This document shows, in pieces, positions 1-7,527 of a stretch of 8,339 nt of DNA. A program made the position numbers and the translations under genes. Below the pieces are notes generated by a model that was not told the DNA's origin, did not search any database, and was given only the letters and a program-made list of their open reading frames with translations. Each line of letters starts with the position of its first letter. The first letter of the stretch is position 1. The DNA lies in NCBI GenBank assembly GCA_947462425.1, contig CANHPI010000101.1:1-8339 (forward strand). Direction: 5' to 3'. The DNA is from Bacteroidota bacterium (GTDB taxonomy: Bacteria > Bacteroidota > Bacteroidia > B-17B0 > B-17BO).

Positions 1-150
1 GTATATATTATTTTCAATAACCGAAATAAAATTTTGCTTGGTAATGTAATGCAATTCAACGTCTTTTAGCTGTTGTTTAATGCAGCGTAAAATAGGAGTC
101 GTTAAAACGATATCACCAATAGAGCTAAAACGAACAACTAAAATTTTCAT
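1..150 (-). CDS. Glycosyltransferase family 9 (heptosyltransferase-like), N-terminal fragment
   Basis: The reverse strand reads open from an ATG at 148-150 to the window edge, giving 50 residues with no stop, so the C-terminal part lies outside the window. The protein begins MKILVVRFSSIGDIVLTTP, the N-terminal beta strand and glycine/serine loop (RFSSIGDIV-TTP) typical of family 9 glycosyltransferases such as ADP-heptose:LPS heptosyltransferases. It is followed by a helix (ILRCIKQQLKD) and a second strand (ELHYITK), as in a GT-B Rossmann-like N-domain. Family knowledge suggests transfer of a heptose or related sugar to the lipopolysaccharide core at the inner face of the cytoplasmic membrane. 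The exact sugar cannot be read from this fragment. It is divergently arranged with the TatD gene. A perfect -7 element on the same strand lies about 30 bp upstream (182-189). Confidence 0.85.
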   Translation of the reverse strand, partial: MKILVVRFSSIGDIVLTTPILRCIKQQLKDVELHYITKQNFISVIENNIY

Positions 151-182
151 GCATATAATTAAAGATGATTATCTTTATATGC
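151..182. repeat. Dyad in the divergent glycosyltransferase/tatD spacer
   Basis: GCATATAA at 151-158 is exactly complementary to TTATATGC at 175-182. Inside it, TAAAGAT at 160-166 is complementary to ATCTTTA at 171-177, with loop GATT. The two pairings compete for 175-177, but AGAT/ATCT (163-166/171-174) can stack inside the outer arms. The dyad abuts the glycosyltransferase start codon and covers most of the 50-bp divergent spacer, so it could be an operator or a 5' leader hairpin. AT-rich palindromes also arise by chance. Confidence 0.4.
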
Positions 183-189
183 AAAAATA
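182..189 (-). promoter_or_regulatory. Bacteroidota -7 promoter element (TATTTTTG) for the glycosyltransferase gene
   Basis: Read on the minus strand this is TATTTTTG, an exact match to the Bacteroidota primary sigma factor consensus TAnnTTTG. Transcription would start near 175-178, leaving a leader of about 25-28 nt before the ATG at 150. No clear TTG -33 box is seen at the expected spacing, so the call rests on the -7 element, position and orientation. Confidence 0.45.
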
Positions 190-200
190 ACCAATTTTTT

Positions 201-965
201 ATGTTCATAGATACTCATACACACCTTTATTCCGAAGAATTTAATGCGGATAGAAATGAAGCTATAAAAAATGCGATTTCAAAATCAGTTAGTAAATTTT
301 ATTTGCCAAATGTTGATAGTAAAAGTATTTCAGGAATGCTTCAATTGGTAAATGAATATCCGGAACATTGTTTTCCTATGATGGGTTTGCATCCTTGTTC
401 AGTTAATGAAACTTATTTAGAAGAATTAGCTACAATAAAGCAATGGCTTGATAAACGAAGGTTTGCTGCTATTGGTGAAATTGGCCTGGATTTATATTGG
501 GATAAAACATTTATTAAAGAACAGGAAATTGCATTTAAACAGCAAATTGATTGGGCTTTAGAATTTAATTATACCATTGTTATTCATTGCCGAAATGCTT
601 TTGATGAAGTTTTTTCAATTCTCTCTTCTTATAAAAAATTACCTAAAGGAATTTTCCATTGCTTTAGTGGAAATATAGAGCAAGCCCAACAAATTTTATC
701 CTTCGGTAATTTTAAACTGGGAATTGGTGGTGTGGTTACATTTAAAAATTCAGGACTTGATAAAGTTGTAGAGCAATTAAATTTGAGTGATTTGGTTTTA
801 GAAACGGATGCTCCTTATTTAGCGCCAATGCCTTATCGTGGTAAACGAAATGAAAGTGAGTTTATCCCATTAATCGCTCAAAAAATTGCTGAAATAAAAA
901 ACATGTCACTTGAAGACGTTGCCTATATAACTTCAAAAAACGCTTTAGATATTTTTGCAAACTAA
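201..965 (+). CDS. TatD-family metal-dependent hydrolase (DNase)
   Basis: This is a 254-residue protein, about the usual TatD length, counted from the ATG at 201. An in-frame ATG at 165 would add 12 residues, but the family normally begins directly with the M-x-IDTHTH strand, so 201 is chosen. All metal-ligand motifs of this amidohydrolase-superfamily TIM barrel are visible: DTHTH (D4, H6, H8), GLHP (H64), GEIGLD (E93), IHCR (H129), FHCFSG (H153) and ETDAPY (D203). Family members are cytoplasmic two-metal phosphodiesterases acting on DNA, for example 3'-5' exonuclease activity, with proposed roles in DNA repair or quality control. The precise substrate here is inferred only. No Shine-Dalgarno sequence is seen, as is usual in Bacteroidota. 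A weak -7-like TATCTTTA lies at 170-177. Its stop codon overlaps the next gene, which suggests translational coupling. Confidence 0.93.
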   Translation: MFIDTHTHLYSEEFNADRNEAIKNAISKSVSKFYLPNVDSKSISGMLQLVNEYPEHCFPMMGLHPCSVNETYLEELATIKQWLDKRRFAAIGEIGLDLYWDKTFIKEQEIAFKQQIDWALEFNYTIVIHCRNAFDEVFSILSSYKKLPKGIFHCFSGNIEQAQQILSFGNFKLGIGGVVTFKNSGLDKVVEQLNLSDLVLETDAPYLAPMPYRGKRNESEFIPLIAQKIAEIKNMSLEDVAYITSKNALDIFAN

Positions 966-1788
966 TTCATTCATATCAAACTCTATTATCAAAACATTAG
1001 TTTATGCTAATGTATTTATTGCTATTTGTGCTTTTGCGCAAGTAGTATTAACGTATCATTTATTTTCCATCCCAGCAAACTTTGCAAATAATTCCTATTT
1101 ACTATTTATATTTTTGTCAACTTATTTGCAATATAATATGCAACGTGGTTATATGATTAGCAACGAAAATGTTCACTCTGAGCGTTCGCTGTGGTTATTG
1201 AAACACAAGAAATTATTGACGTACAGCATTGTCGCTTCTTTAATATCTGTTATGTTTTTATGTAATAATTTAAGCTGGACTTCTATTGGAATAATGATTG
1301 GAGCAGAAATTGTTTCTACCTTGTATTATTTACAACCCTTTAACCTGAGGCGACATGGTTACATCAAACCTTTTTTAATATCTTCGGTATGGGTTATTAG
1401 TTGCAGTTTAGTGCCCCTTATCGAAAATCAACTGGTTACAAAACTAAGTATTTGGTTTGTTGCGTCACAGTTTTGTTTTATTTCTGTGCTGTGTTTATTG
1501 TTTGATATAAAGGATGGCGAGAGCGATTATTTAGCTGGTGTAAATACGTACGTCAACAAGTTTGGAGTAAATATTGCTAAACTAATTTGCTTTGCATTTG
1601 TAGCTGTTAGTGTCATTTGTTTTTTACAATTCACTAATGATATTTATTTTATAGTATTTGCAGTTATTTTCAACTTATTAGTTATAGCTACTATTACACT
1701 TACAAACGAGAACAGGGATTCATTGTATTTTTATTTATGGATTGACGGATTATTAGTTCTACAACCTTTATTTTATTGGTGCTTATAA
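955..1788 (+). CDS. UbiA-like multi-pass membrane protein, possible prenyltransferase homologue
   Basis: The protein has 277 residues. The reading frame opens only at 949 after a TAG, and no in-frame ATG occurs before residue 62, so TTG at 955 is the only plausible usual start. This overlaps the tatD stop by 11 bp. The protein is strongly hydrophobic, with about eight or nine likely membrane segments (roughly 14-36, 47-60, 88-103, 108-126, 138-155, 166-183, 207-225, 230-249 and 257-275). Between segments lies D184-x-x-D187-x-x-x-D191, then a loop ending G195-VNTYV-x-x-FG204. This closely resembles the second Asp-rich motif and following 'G-x-x-T-x-x-x-x-x-G' loop of UbiA prenyltransferases. 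The position of the first Asp-rich motif (about 60-80, beginning YNMQRGYMISNENVHSER) lacks the NDxxDxxxD aspartates. UbiA enzymes move prenyl groups onto aromatic or lipid acceptors. With one motif missing, activity is uncertain and only a fold relationship is proposed. Confidence 0.65.
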   Translation: MQTNSFISNSIIKTLVYANVFIAICAFAQVVLTYHLFSIPANFANNSYLLFIFLSTYLQYNMQRGYMISNENVHSERSLWLLKHKKLLTYSIVASLISVMFLCNNLSWTSIGIMIGAEIVSTLYYLQPFNLRRHGYIKPFLISSVWVISCSLVPLIENQLVTKLSIWFVASQFCFISVLCLLFDIKDGESDYLAGVNTYVNKFGVNIAKLICFAFVAVSVICFLQFTNDIYFIVFAVIFNLLVIATITLTNENRDSLYFYLWIDGLLVLQPLFYWCL

Positions 1789-1795
1789 TAATTTC

Positions 1796-1829
1796 AAAAA
1801 AAAGTAGAAGACACTTTGTGCCTTCTACT
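1796..1829 (-). terminator. Intrinsic terminator of the T9SS-cargo gene, possibly bidirectional
   Basis: AGTAGAAG (1803-1810) pairs with CTTCTACT (1822-1829). The 11-nt loop can pair further through CAC/GTG (1812-1814/1818-1820). On the minus strand the hairpin runs straight into eight T residues (1803-1796), the classic form, about 58 nt after the T9SS-cargo stop. On the plus strand the tail is not T-rich, so termination of the convergent UbiA-like gene here is possible but weaker. Confidence 0.8.
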
Positions 1830-1887
1830 CATAATTGATAATTCGAAAAGTTAAATTGAACGCATTTAAAAGCGAATAGTACTTCTC

Positions 1888-3306
1888 TTATTTAACTAAT
1901 TTTATGGTCTTTATTAAAACACTGTTTCCATCAGTAAATCGTAAGTAGTAAAATCCTTTCTCTAAATTACTAACGTTAAGTGGTTTTTGTATGTTCGCTA
2001 ATTCTCCCGTTAAAATTATTCTACCAATAGCATCAACTAATGTGTAAGTTAAGAATCTATTTTCTTTTGCCGCTCTAGTAATTGATAATTCGTTTAACAT
2101 CGGATTTGGAAAAGCATTTAAATCAGCATTTAGATTATTTTGCTTAATACTAGTTACCAATTGAGGAATAACATTTACTTGACTCATCAAAAAGCCTGAT
2201 GCCATCTTTTGTACGCTTGATGAGTCACAATATGAATCAGTACATGTTGAGGTTCCAGATGTTGCTGTAACAGTTAAGCAAATAACATACTGTCCAGGAA
2301 CTGCATATTGGTGGAAAGGATATTGTTGTGTAGACGAAGTTCCATCACCAAAACTCCATAAATAAGATAAATTTCCAGTTCCTGAAGATAAGTTATAAGC
2401 AAAATAATTCCCGCTATTTAATGAATCAGCAAAAACATAAAATTGAGAATTAGCTTGGCAACTTGTTGGGTTTGTTGTATTTGATCCAACACAATTAATA
2501 GTAACATATTGGTAGGCAGAATCGCAAATTACTCCATTTGAATAAGTTTGTAAAAGTACAGGGTAATTTCCGTTTGCTAATGTTAAACTAAGATTGGAGT
2601 TTGACGGAGGATATGAAACATTATTAATTGTCCAACTTGATGTTAAGTTTGAGCCATTAGATGTATTGATAAAATGTGTAACACAATTAGAATCGGTTAA
2701 GCTTATAAATGAAGCATTGCAAGAAGTTGTATTAGTAGTGTTGCAAGAAATGGTAATGCTTTGGGTTACCGAATCGCAAAAGTTATTATTCGAGTACACA
2801 TACAAAGTTGCATTATAAGTGCCATTCGGTAAAGAAAAGCTAGGATTTACTGCAGATGATGTCATGCCATAAATGTACCAATTGTAAACTAGGTTAGAAC
2901 CTGTTGAGGAATTAATAAAGTGTGTAACACAAGCACTATCAGTATACGTTGAAAAGTTAGCATTACAACTTAATGTATTTAAATTAGTGATTGTTATGGA
3001 AGTGCATAAACTTGAAAAACAACCAGTTATTGAATCGCTATAATTGGCGCAGATGGAATAAGTTCCATTAGAAGAAAATTGAAATATTCCTTGAGGCAAA
3101 GTTTGATTTGCTGCTGGAAAAGTTGACCAACTTATATTACCACCTGCTGGATTTAGTGGAATAGATGTTACTGGATTTACTGTAGCTGTGCCATTAGCAC
3201 CCATCGTCACATTTAAACTTGTAATAGTGGGACATTGAGCGCTTGCTGCCACACAGGTAAAACTTAGCAATAGTTGGAGTAATTTTTTAGTAATTGTTGT
3301 TTTCAT
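1888..3306 (-). CDS. Secreted PKD/Ig-like repeat protein with T9SS type A sorting domain
   Basis: The protein has 472 residues from the ATG at 3306. A TTG six codons upstream (3324) lies inside the -7 promoter box and is rejected. The N-terminus (MKTTITKKLLQLLLSFTCVAASA) is a Sec signal peptide with likely cleavage after A23. The mature part is rich in Ser, Thr and Asn. It contains an N-terminal beta-rich segment (about 24-110), two similar modules of about 75-80 residues (113-188 and 195-272, each starting SCNA-F and sharing TDS-CVTHFIN and GSNL), and a PKD domain (about 283-350) with the WSFGDG signature at 317-322. Residues about 395-472 form a T9SS type A sorting domain, from the NAFPNP motif to the KTIKLVK end. 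This predicts export to the periplasm, then T9SS translocation and surface attachment or release. No enzymatic domain is visible, so an adhesive or structural role is a guess. Regularly spaced cysteines suggest disulphides. Confidence 0.9.
   Translation of the reverse strand: MKTTITKKLLQLLLSFTCVAASAQCPTITSLNVTMGANGTATVNPVTSIPLNPAGGNISWSTFPAANQTLPQGIFQFSSNGTYSICANYSDSITGCFSSLCTSITITNLNTLSCNANFSTYTDSACVTHFINSSTGSNLVYNWYIYGMTSSAVNPSFSLPNGTYNATLYVYSNNNFCDSVTQSITISCNTTNTTSCNASFISLTDSNCVTHFINTSNGSNLTSSWTINNVSYPPSNSNLSLTLANGNYPVLLQTYSNGVICDSAYQYVTINCVGSNTTNPTSCQANSQFYVFADSLNSGNYFAYNLSSGTGNLSYLWSFGDGTSSTQQYPFHQYAVPGQYVICLTVTATSGTSTCTDSYCDSSSVQKMASGFLMSQVNVIPQLVTSIKQNNLNADLNAFPNPMLNELSITRAAKENRFLTYTLVDAIGRIILTGELANIQKPLNVSNLEKGFYYLRFTDGNSVLIKTIKLVK
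2491..2970 (-). repeat. Two tandem coding repeats (about 230 bp each) inside the T9SS-cargo gene
   Basis: Codons 113-188 (2743-2970) and 195-272 (2491-2724) encode homologous modules. Both begin SCNA-F, share TDS-CVTHFIN-S-GSNL, have a Trp about eight residues later, a YSN-x-x-x-CDS stretch, and end in I-x-C. The cysteine positions are conserved between modules, so each may be closed by its own disulphide. The pattern points to internal duplication of a PKD/Ig-like domain. Confidence 0.75.
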
Positions 3307-3321
3307 TTTTTTGATTTTATA

Positions 3322-3329
3322 CAAATGTA
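3322..3329 (-). promoter_or_regulatory. Bacteroidota -7 promoter element (TACATTTG) for the T9SS-cargo gene
   Basis: The minus strand reads TACATTTG, an exact TAnnTTTG match, ending 15 bp before the ATG at 3306. The transcript start would be near 3316-3318, giving a very short leader of about 10-12 nt. A good TTG -33 box is not evident because the expected zone is occupied by the dyad at 3337-3363. Confidence 0.55.
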
Positions 3330-3336
3330 AAAAAAT

Positions 3337-3363
3337 TTAATTCGAAATCACATTTTGAATTAA
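3337..3363. repeat. 27-bp dyad over the -33 region of the T9SS-cargo promoter
   Basis: TTAATTCGAAAT (3337-3348) and ATTTTGAATTAA (3352-3363) are complementary over 12 bp with a single G:T exception, around a 3-nt centre CAC. Seen from the downstream gene it occupies roughly -20 to -46. It could be an operator. Its minus-strand side also runs into ATTTTTTT, so an AT-rich terminator-like hairpin is an alternative. Confidence 0.45.
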
Positions 3364-3410
3364 TGCTTGTAATAACATTATTGATTAGTAATTCAATTGT
3401 TTAGTATTTT

Positions 3411-3450
3411 TGTAAAAACACAAACCCCCTTTGAAAACTCAAAGGGGGTT
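3411..3450 (-). terminator. Intrinsic terminator of the sucA-sucB operon
   Basis: AACCCCCTTTGA (3423-3434) and TCAAAGGGGGTT (3439-3450) form a perfect 12-bp stem with loop AAAC. On the minus strand the hairpin starts 19 nt after the sucB stop and is followed by the T-rich tail TTGTGTTTTTA. The plus-strand side lacks a T tail, so orientation is clear. Confidence 0.93.
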
Positions 3451-3469
3451 AATAATTTAAAATCCTATT

Positions 3470-4723
3470 CTATAATCCCAATAAAATTTCTTCAGGAATT
3501 TTACCACCAAACAACATACGGCTTGGGTTTTCTAACATTTCTTTTACTTTTACCAAGAACCCAACAGATTCTCTTCCGTCAATAATACGGTGATCGTAGC
3601 TTAATGCCACATACATCATGGGGCGAATTACAACTTGTCCGTTAACGGCCATTGGTCTGTCAACCACATTGTGCATACCTAAAATAGCACTTTGTGGAGG
3701 ATTAATAATTGGTGTACTCATCATACTACCAAATACACCGCCATTAGTAATGGTAAATGTTCCGCCAGTCATATCGTCAATGGTTAATTTACCATCACGC
3801 GCTTTAATTGCTAAATCTTTAATTCCTTTTTCGATTTCGGCAATACTCATTAGTTCTGCATTACGTAATACTGGAACCATTAATCCTTTTGGAGCACTAA
3901 CCGCAATACCAATATCACAATATTTATTGTAAACTAATTCTTCGCCGTCAATCATACCATTTACTGCAGGATAATGAAATAACGCTTCGGTAACTGCCTT
4001 TGTAAAGAAACTCATGAAGCCTACATTACTCCCGTAAACTTCTTTAAATTTATCTTTGTATTTTGCTCTGATAGCATAAATGGCACTCATATCAACCTCA
4101 TTGAAGGTAGTTAACATGGCGGTTTCATTTTTAACTGCTACTAAACGTTTAGCAACTGTTTTACGTAAAGACGTCATTTTTGTACGATCTTTTTCTCTAC
4201 CACCTTGCCAGCTATTGCTTAGTACTTTTGTAGCAGTTGGTAAACCGTTAGATAGAGCTGCCAACACATCTTGTTTTGTTATACGACCATCTCTGCCAGT
4301 TCCGCTTATTTGACTAGCTGAAATATTATTTTCTGTCATTATTTTGGCAGCCGCTACACTTGGTGTACCTGTTGCATAACTAGTTGTTTGAGATGAGTTA
4401 TTAGTTGTTGGAGTTGCAACAACGGGTTCAACTTTCTTCGCCTCTACCTTTGGGGCTTCAACAGTTGCTTTTGCTTCAGGTTTAAACGACGTATCAATTT
4501 TTACAACTACCTGACCAACTTTAACAGTATCACCTTCGGCAGCTAATACTTCAATTTTACCAGATTCTTCAGCGTTTAAAGTTAAGGTTGCTTTATCAGA
4601 ATCTACTTCTGCTAATACTTCATCTTTTTCAACGATATCACCTGTGTTTCTTACCCAACGTGCAATAACTACTTCTGTGATTGATTCTCCCGGACTTGGT
4701 ACTTTTAATTCTACAATTGCCAT
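3470..4723 (-). CDS. sucB: Dihydrolipoyllysine-residue succinyltransferase, E2 of 2-oxoglutarate dehydrogenase
   Basis: The protein has 417 residues, close to the usual 400-420, with the full domain order. A lipoyl domain covers about 1-78, with lipoylated K44 in the DSDKA turn. A flexible Ala/Pro/Lys/Thr-rich linker follows (about 80-116), then a peripheral subunit-binding domain (about 118-157, [14 protein letters not shown] through [17 protein letters not shown]), a second linker, and the catalytic domain (about 183-417). The active-site motif is DHRIIDG with H378 and D382. The stretch [14 protein letters not shown] (320-333) followed by [16 protein letters not shown] is characteristic of the succinyl rather than the pyruvate enzyme. 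The protein transfers the succinyl group from lipoamide to CoA and forms the core of the complex in the cytoplasm. It lies 63 bp downstream of sucA on the same strand and is followed by a strong terminator. No lpd gene is adjacent. Confidence 0.97.
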   Translation of the reverse strand: MAIVELKVPSPGESITEVVIARWVRNTGDIVEKDEVLAEVDSDKATLTLNAEESGKIEVLAAEGDTVKVGQVVVKIDTSFKPEAKATVEAPKVEAKKVEPVVATPTTNNSSQTTSYATGTPSVAAAKIMTENNISASQISGTGRDGRITKQDVLAALSNGLPTATKVLSNSWQGGREKDRTKMTSLRKTVAKRLVAVKNETAMLTTFNEVDMSAIYAIRAKYKDKFKEVYGSNVGFMSFFTKAVTEALFHYPAVNGMIDGEELVYNKYCDIGIAVSAPKGLMVPVLRNAELMSIAEIEKGIKDLAIKARDGKLTIDDMTGGTFTITNGGVFGSMMSTPIINPPQSAILGMHNVVDRPMAVNGQVVIRPMMYVALSYDHRIIDGRESVGFLVKVKEMLENPSRMLFGGKIPEEILLGL

Positions 4724-4726
4724 ATA

Positions 4727-4761
4727 ATTAGTTTTTAGTTATAAGTTCTTGGTTTTTAGTT
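4727..4761 (-). repeat. Five imperfect heptanucleotide repeats between sucA and sucB
   Basis: Read on the minus strand, 4761 to 4727 divides exactly into five 7-mers: AACTAAA, AACCAAG, AACTTAT, AACTAAA, AACTAAT. All start AAC and the first and fourth are identical. The array ends 3 bp before the sucB ATG and so includes the usual ribosome-binding region. No Shine-Dalgarno sequence is present. Confidence 0.6.
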
Positions 4762-4786
4762 TTGTCAAATTTGTCTCTTCAATCTA

Positions 4787-7507
4787 TTATTTAACGAGTA
4801 CTTTAGAAAAAATGCTTGTCATAATTTCTTCGTTCTCTGCAGCATGACGTTTAGAGAAGCCTGTTGCAGGACTAGCTGCAGCACTTCTACCAAAATATTT
4901 TAAATTTAAAGAACGTAAGTTATTATCTACAAATCTCCAAGGGCCCATGTTTTCTGGCTCCTCTTGAACAAATAAAAAGTCTTTTGCTTTATTATATTTT
5001 TTCAAGATAGTATCTATTTGTTTTTGAGGGAAAGGGTATAATTGCTCTAAACGAATAAATGCAATATCTTCAGTTCCTTCTTTTTCTCTACGCTCAATTA
5101 AATCATAATATATTTTTCCTGAACAAAATGCTACGCGTGTTATTTTTTTAGCATCAATTGTGTCATCTAATACTTCCTGAAAACTAGCTTTTGTAAAGTC
5201 TGTTAACTTACTAACGCACGTTGGGTAGCGTAATAACTTTTTAGGAGTAAAACATACTAACGGTTTTCGGAAATCACGTTTTAATTGACGACGAATAACG
5301 TGAAACTGTTGTGCTGGTGTTGTAGTATTTACAATTTGCATATTGTTTTCAGCGCAAGCTTGTAAAAAACGTTCCATACGTGCACTTGAATGCTCCGGCC
5401 CTTGTCCTTCATAACCATGAGGTAACAATATTACTAAGCCATTCATACGACGCCATTTATATTCAGCTGATGTTAAATACTGGTCAATAATAATTTGAGC
5501 TCCATTAAAGAAATCTCCAAATTGAGCTTCCCAAATTGTTAATGTATTTGGAGCAGCAAAAGCGTATCCGTATTCAAAACCTAAAACCCCATACTCACTT
5601 AATAAAGAATTATAGATATCCAATTTTACTTTGGCATCAATGTTATTTAACGGCGTATATTCTTCTTCACTATCTTCTACTTTAACTACAGCGTGACGGT
5701 GAGAGAATGTCCCACGCTCTACATCTTGTCCGCTAAAACGGACAGGATGACCTTCTTTCATTAATGTGGCATAAGCTAATAATTCTCCCATTGCCCAATC
5801 ATAATTGTCGTTTGCAATCATGTTTTTTCGATCATCAAATAACTTTTGAATTTTATTGAAGAATTTTTTGTCTTTTGGTAACCCCGTCGATTTTTTAGCA
5901 ACCTCTAAAAATAATTTTTCATCCACGGCTGTTTTTGGAGAGCTATCAAAATCATTTGCTCCTGCCATTTTCACACCTTTCCAATTTCCCTCTAAGAAAG
6001 ATGTAATTTTTGCTTTTTCTGTTTTTTTAGCTTCATCTAAATTAACATCTAATTCAGCTTTAAAGGCTGTTTCAATTGTTTTGGCTTCGTTGGCTAATTC
6101 CGAATTTTCAGATTTTAGTTTTTCAACATAAATATCTTTTGGATTAGCATGTGCTGCAATTGCTTTATATAATAATGGTTGAGTAAAACGAGGTTCGTCG
6201 CCTTCGTTGTGACCATATTTACGGTAACATAATACATCTATAAATACATCACGGTGAAATGTTTGACGAAATTCCATTGCTAATTTTGATATGAAACAAA
6301 GTGCCTCTACATCATCACCGTTTACGTGAAATACTGGACTTAAAACTACTTTTGCAACATCAGTACAATATGTAGATGAACGTGCATCTAAAAAGTTTGT
6401 AGTAAAACCAACTTGATTATTAATTACAAAATGAACGGTTCCGCCTGTTTTATATCCATCTAACTGGCTCATTTGTACTAATTCATAAACTAAACCCTGA
6501 CCCGCAATAGCACCATCACCATGTAAACTAATAGCACAAGCTTTAGAGTTATCTCCATTATGACGGCTATCAATTTTTGAACGAACTATACCTTGTACAA
6601 CTGCTGCTGAGGTCTCTAGATGAGAAGGGTTTGGCGTTAAACTAATATGAACATTTTTTCCATCATCGCTTAATTGATCAGATGAATAACCCATATGGTA
6701 TTTAACATCACCATCAAATAAAGAGTCTTCGCTTGGTCTACCCTCAAATTCAGTAAAAACATCTTTGTAGGTTTTGTTCATAATATTGGTAAGAACGTTT
6801 AAGCGTCCGCGGTGCGCCATACCAATCACGTAATCTTGTATGCCTAAATTAGCACCATGCTCCATTAATGTATTAATAGCAGGAATAACCGCTTCACCAC
6901 CTTCTAAAGAAAATCTTTTTTGACCAACAAATTTTGTATGTAAATAGTTTTCAAAAACAACAGCCTGAGTTAGTTTTTTAAGAATAACTTTTTTCTCATT
7001 ATCAGAAAAAGATGGCGTGTTTTTGTTTTTTTCCATGCGCTCTTGTAACCATTTTAAAACTTTTGGTTCACGCATGTATAAATATTCTACACCAATACTT
7101 TGGCAGTAGGTACACTCTAAATGAGCAATAATATCTTTTAATTTGGCAGCGCCAACACCAATTTCATTTCCAGCTTGAAAAACAGTTTCTAAATCTTTTT
7201 CAGATAAGCCAAAGTTTTCGAGAGCCAATGTAGGTTCATAATTACGACGTTGACGAACAGGGTTTGTTTTTGTAAATAAATGTCCGCGTTGGCGGTAACC
7301 ATTTATTAAACCAAGAACTTTAAATTCTTTAGTTACATTTTCAGGAATTGCTCCACTATCCGATTCATATGAAGTTCGAGCAAATTCAAATCCCTTAAAG
7401 AAATCGCGCCATGAGGAATCAACAGAATTTGGGTCTTGGTTGTATTGTAAAAATAAACTTTCAATAGCGTTTACATCGCTTGTGCCAACATAGGAGAATT
7501 TGTCCAT
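4787..7507 (-). CDS. sucA: 2-oxoglutarate dehydrogenase E1 component
   Basis: The protein has 906 residues, in the normal range for E1o (about 900-950). It decarboxylates 2-oxoglutarate with thiamine diphosphate and passes the succinyl group to the lipoyl arm of SucB. Visible signatures are the N-terminal E1o helix (about 1-43, with LFLQYNQDPNSVDSSWRDFF), which in the family contacts E2; GLINGYRQRGHLFTKTNPV (66-84); MAHRGRLNVL (230-239); and TPNPSHLE (291-298). The thiamine-binding motif is GDGA (330-333) to NN (363-364). Further signatures are YRKYGHNEGDEP (428-439), FSGQDVERGTFSHRHAV (591-607), HGYEGQGPEHSSAR (697-710) and RLEQLYPFP (819-827). ATG at 7507 gives the expected N-terminus. It is first in the operon with sucB. 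It is divergent from the SPOR gene, and its promoter must lie in the 179-bp spacer. No frameshift or missing catalytic residue is seen. Confidence 0.97.
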   Translation of the reverse strand: MDKFSYVGTSDVNAIESLFLQYNQDPNSVDSSWRDFFKGFEFARTSYESDSGAIPENVTKEFKVLGLINGYRQRGHLFTKTNPVRQRRNYEPTLALENFGLSEKDLETVFQAGNEIGVGAAKLKDIIAHLECTYCQSIGVEYLYMREPKVLKWLQERMEKNKNTPSFSDNEKKVILKKLTQAVVFENYLHTKFVGQKRFSLEGGEAVIPAINTLMEHGANLGIQDYVIGMAHRGRLNVLTNIMNKTYKDVFTEFEGRPSEDSLFDGDVKYHMGYSSDQLSDDGKNVHISLTPNPSHLETSAAVVQGIVRSKIDSRHNGDNSKACAISLHGDGAIAGQGLVYELVQMSQLDGYKTGGTVHFVINNQVGFTTNFLDARSSTYCTDVAKVVLSPVFHVNGDDVEALCFISKLAMEFRQTFHRDVFIDVLCYRKYGHNEGDEPRFTQPLLYKAIAAHANPKDIYVEKLKSENSELANEAKTIETAFKAELDVNLDEAKKTEKAKITSFLEGNWKGVKMAGANDFDSSPKTAVDEKLFLEVAKKSTGLPKDKKFFNKIQKLFDDRKNMIANDNYDWAMGELLAYATLMKEGHPVRFSGQDVERGTFSHRHAVVKVEDSEEEYTPLNNIDAKVKLDIYNSLLSEYGVLGFEYGYAFAAPNTLTIWEAQFGDFFNGAQIIIDQYLTSAEYKWRRMNGLVILLPHGYEGQGPEHSSARMERFLQACAENNMQIVNTTTPAQQFHVIRRQLKRDFRKPLVCFTPKKLLRYPTCVSKLTDFTKASFQEVLDDTIDAKKITRVAFCSGKIYYDLIERREKEGTEDIAFIRLEQLYPFPQKQIDTILKKYNKAKDFLFVQEEPENMGPWRFVDNNLRSLNLKYFGRSAAASPATGFSKRHAAENEEIMTSIFSKVLVK

Positions 7508-7527
7508 TTTAATTTTCGTTAAAAAAC

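Noticed and set aside
165..200. Upstream ATG start for the TatD gene at 165
   Set aside because: The extra 12 residues (MIIFICKNNQFF) are not part of the family, which begins at the IDTHTH strand. The ATG at 165 also lies within the divergent dyad and promoter region.
1832..2092. Exact 14-nt direct repeat TAATTGATAATTCG at 1832-1845 and 2079-2092
   Set aside because: It is AT-rich and short, with one copy in the T9SS domain coding region and the other in the 3' untranslated region. There is no further shared flank, so chance or minor duplication explains it.
2594..2818. Open frame on the plus strand inside the T9SS-cargo gene
   Set aside because: It lies wholly antisense to a well-supported repeat protein, has no family resemblance, and its apparent pattern comes from the tandem repeats on the other strand.
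3381..3412. Plus-strand promoter-like pair: TTG (3381-3383), 21 bp, then TATTTTTG (3405-3412)
   Set aside because: It matches the Bacteroidota consensus but would fire straight into the sucB terminator hairpin, antisense to sucB, with no plus-strand gene downstream. The -7 match is largely the complement of the terminator's T tail, so coincidence is the simpler reading.
3397..3585. Open frame on the plus strand across the sucB terminator and 3' end
   Set aside because: It starts inside the terminator region and runs antisense to the conserved SucB C-terminus. No recognisable domain or independent promoter context supports it.
3618..4313. Two plus-strand open frames antisense to sucB
   Set aside because: They are shadows of the highly conserved sucB coding sequence, with composition mirroring the other strand and no family resemblance.
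5856..6131. Plus-strand open frame antisense to sucA
   Set aside because: It is a shadow of the lysine/alanine-rich linker region of SucA, with no start signals or homology visible.
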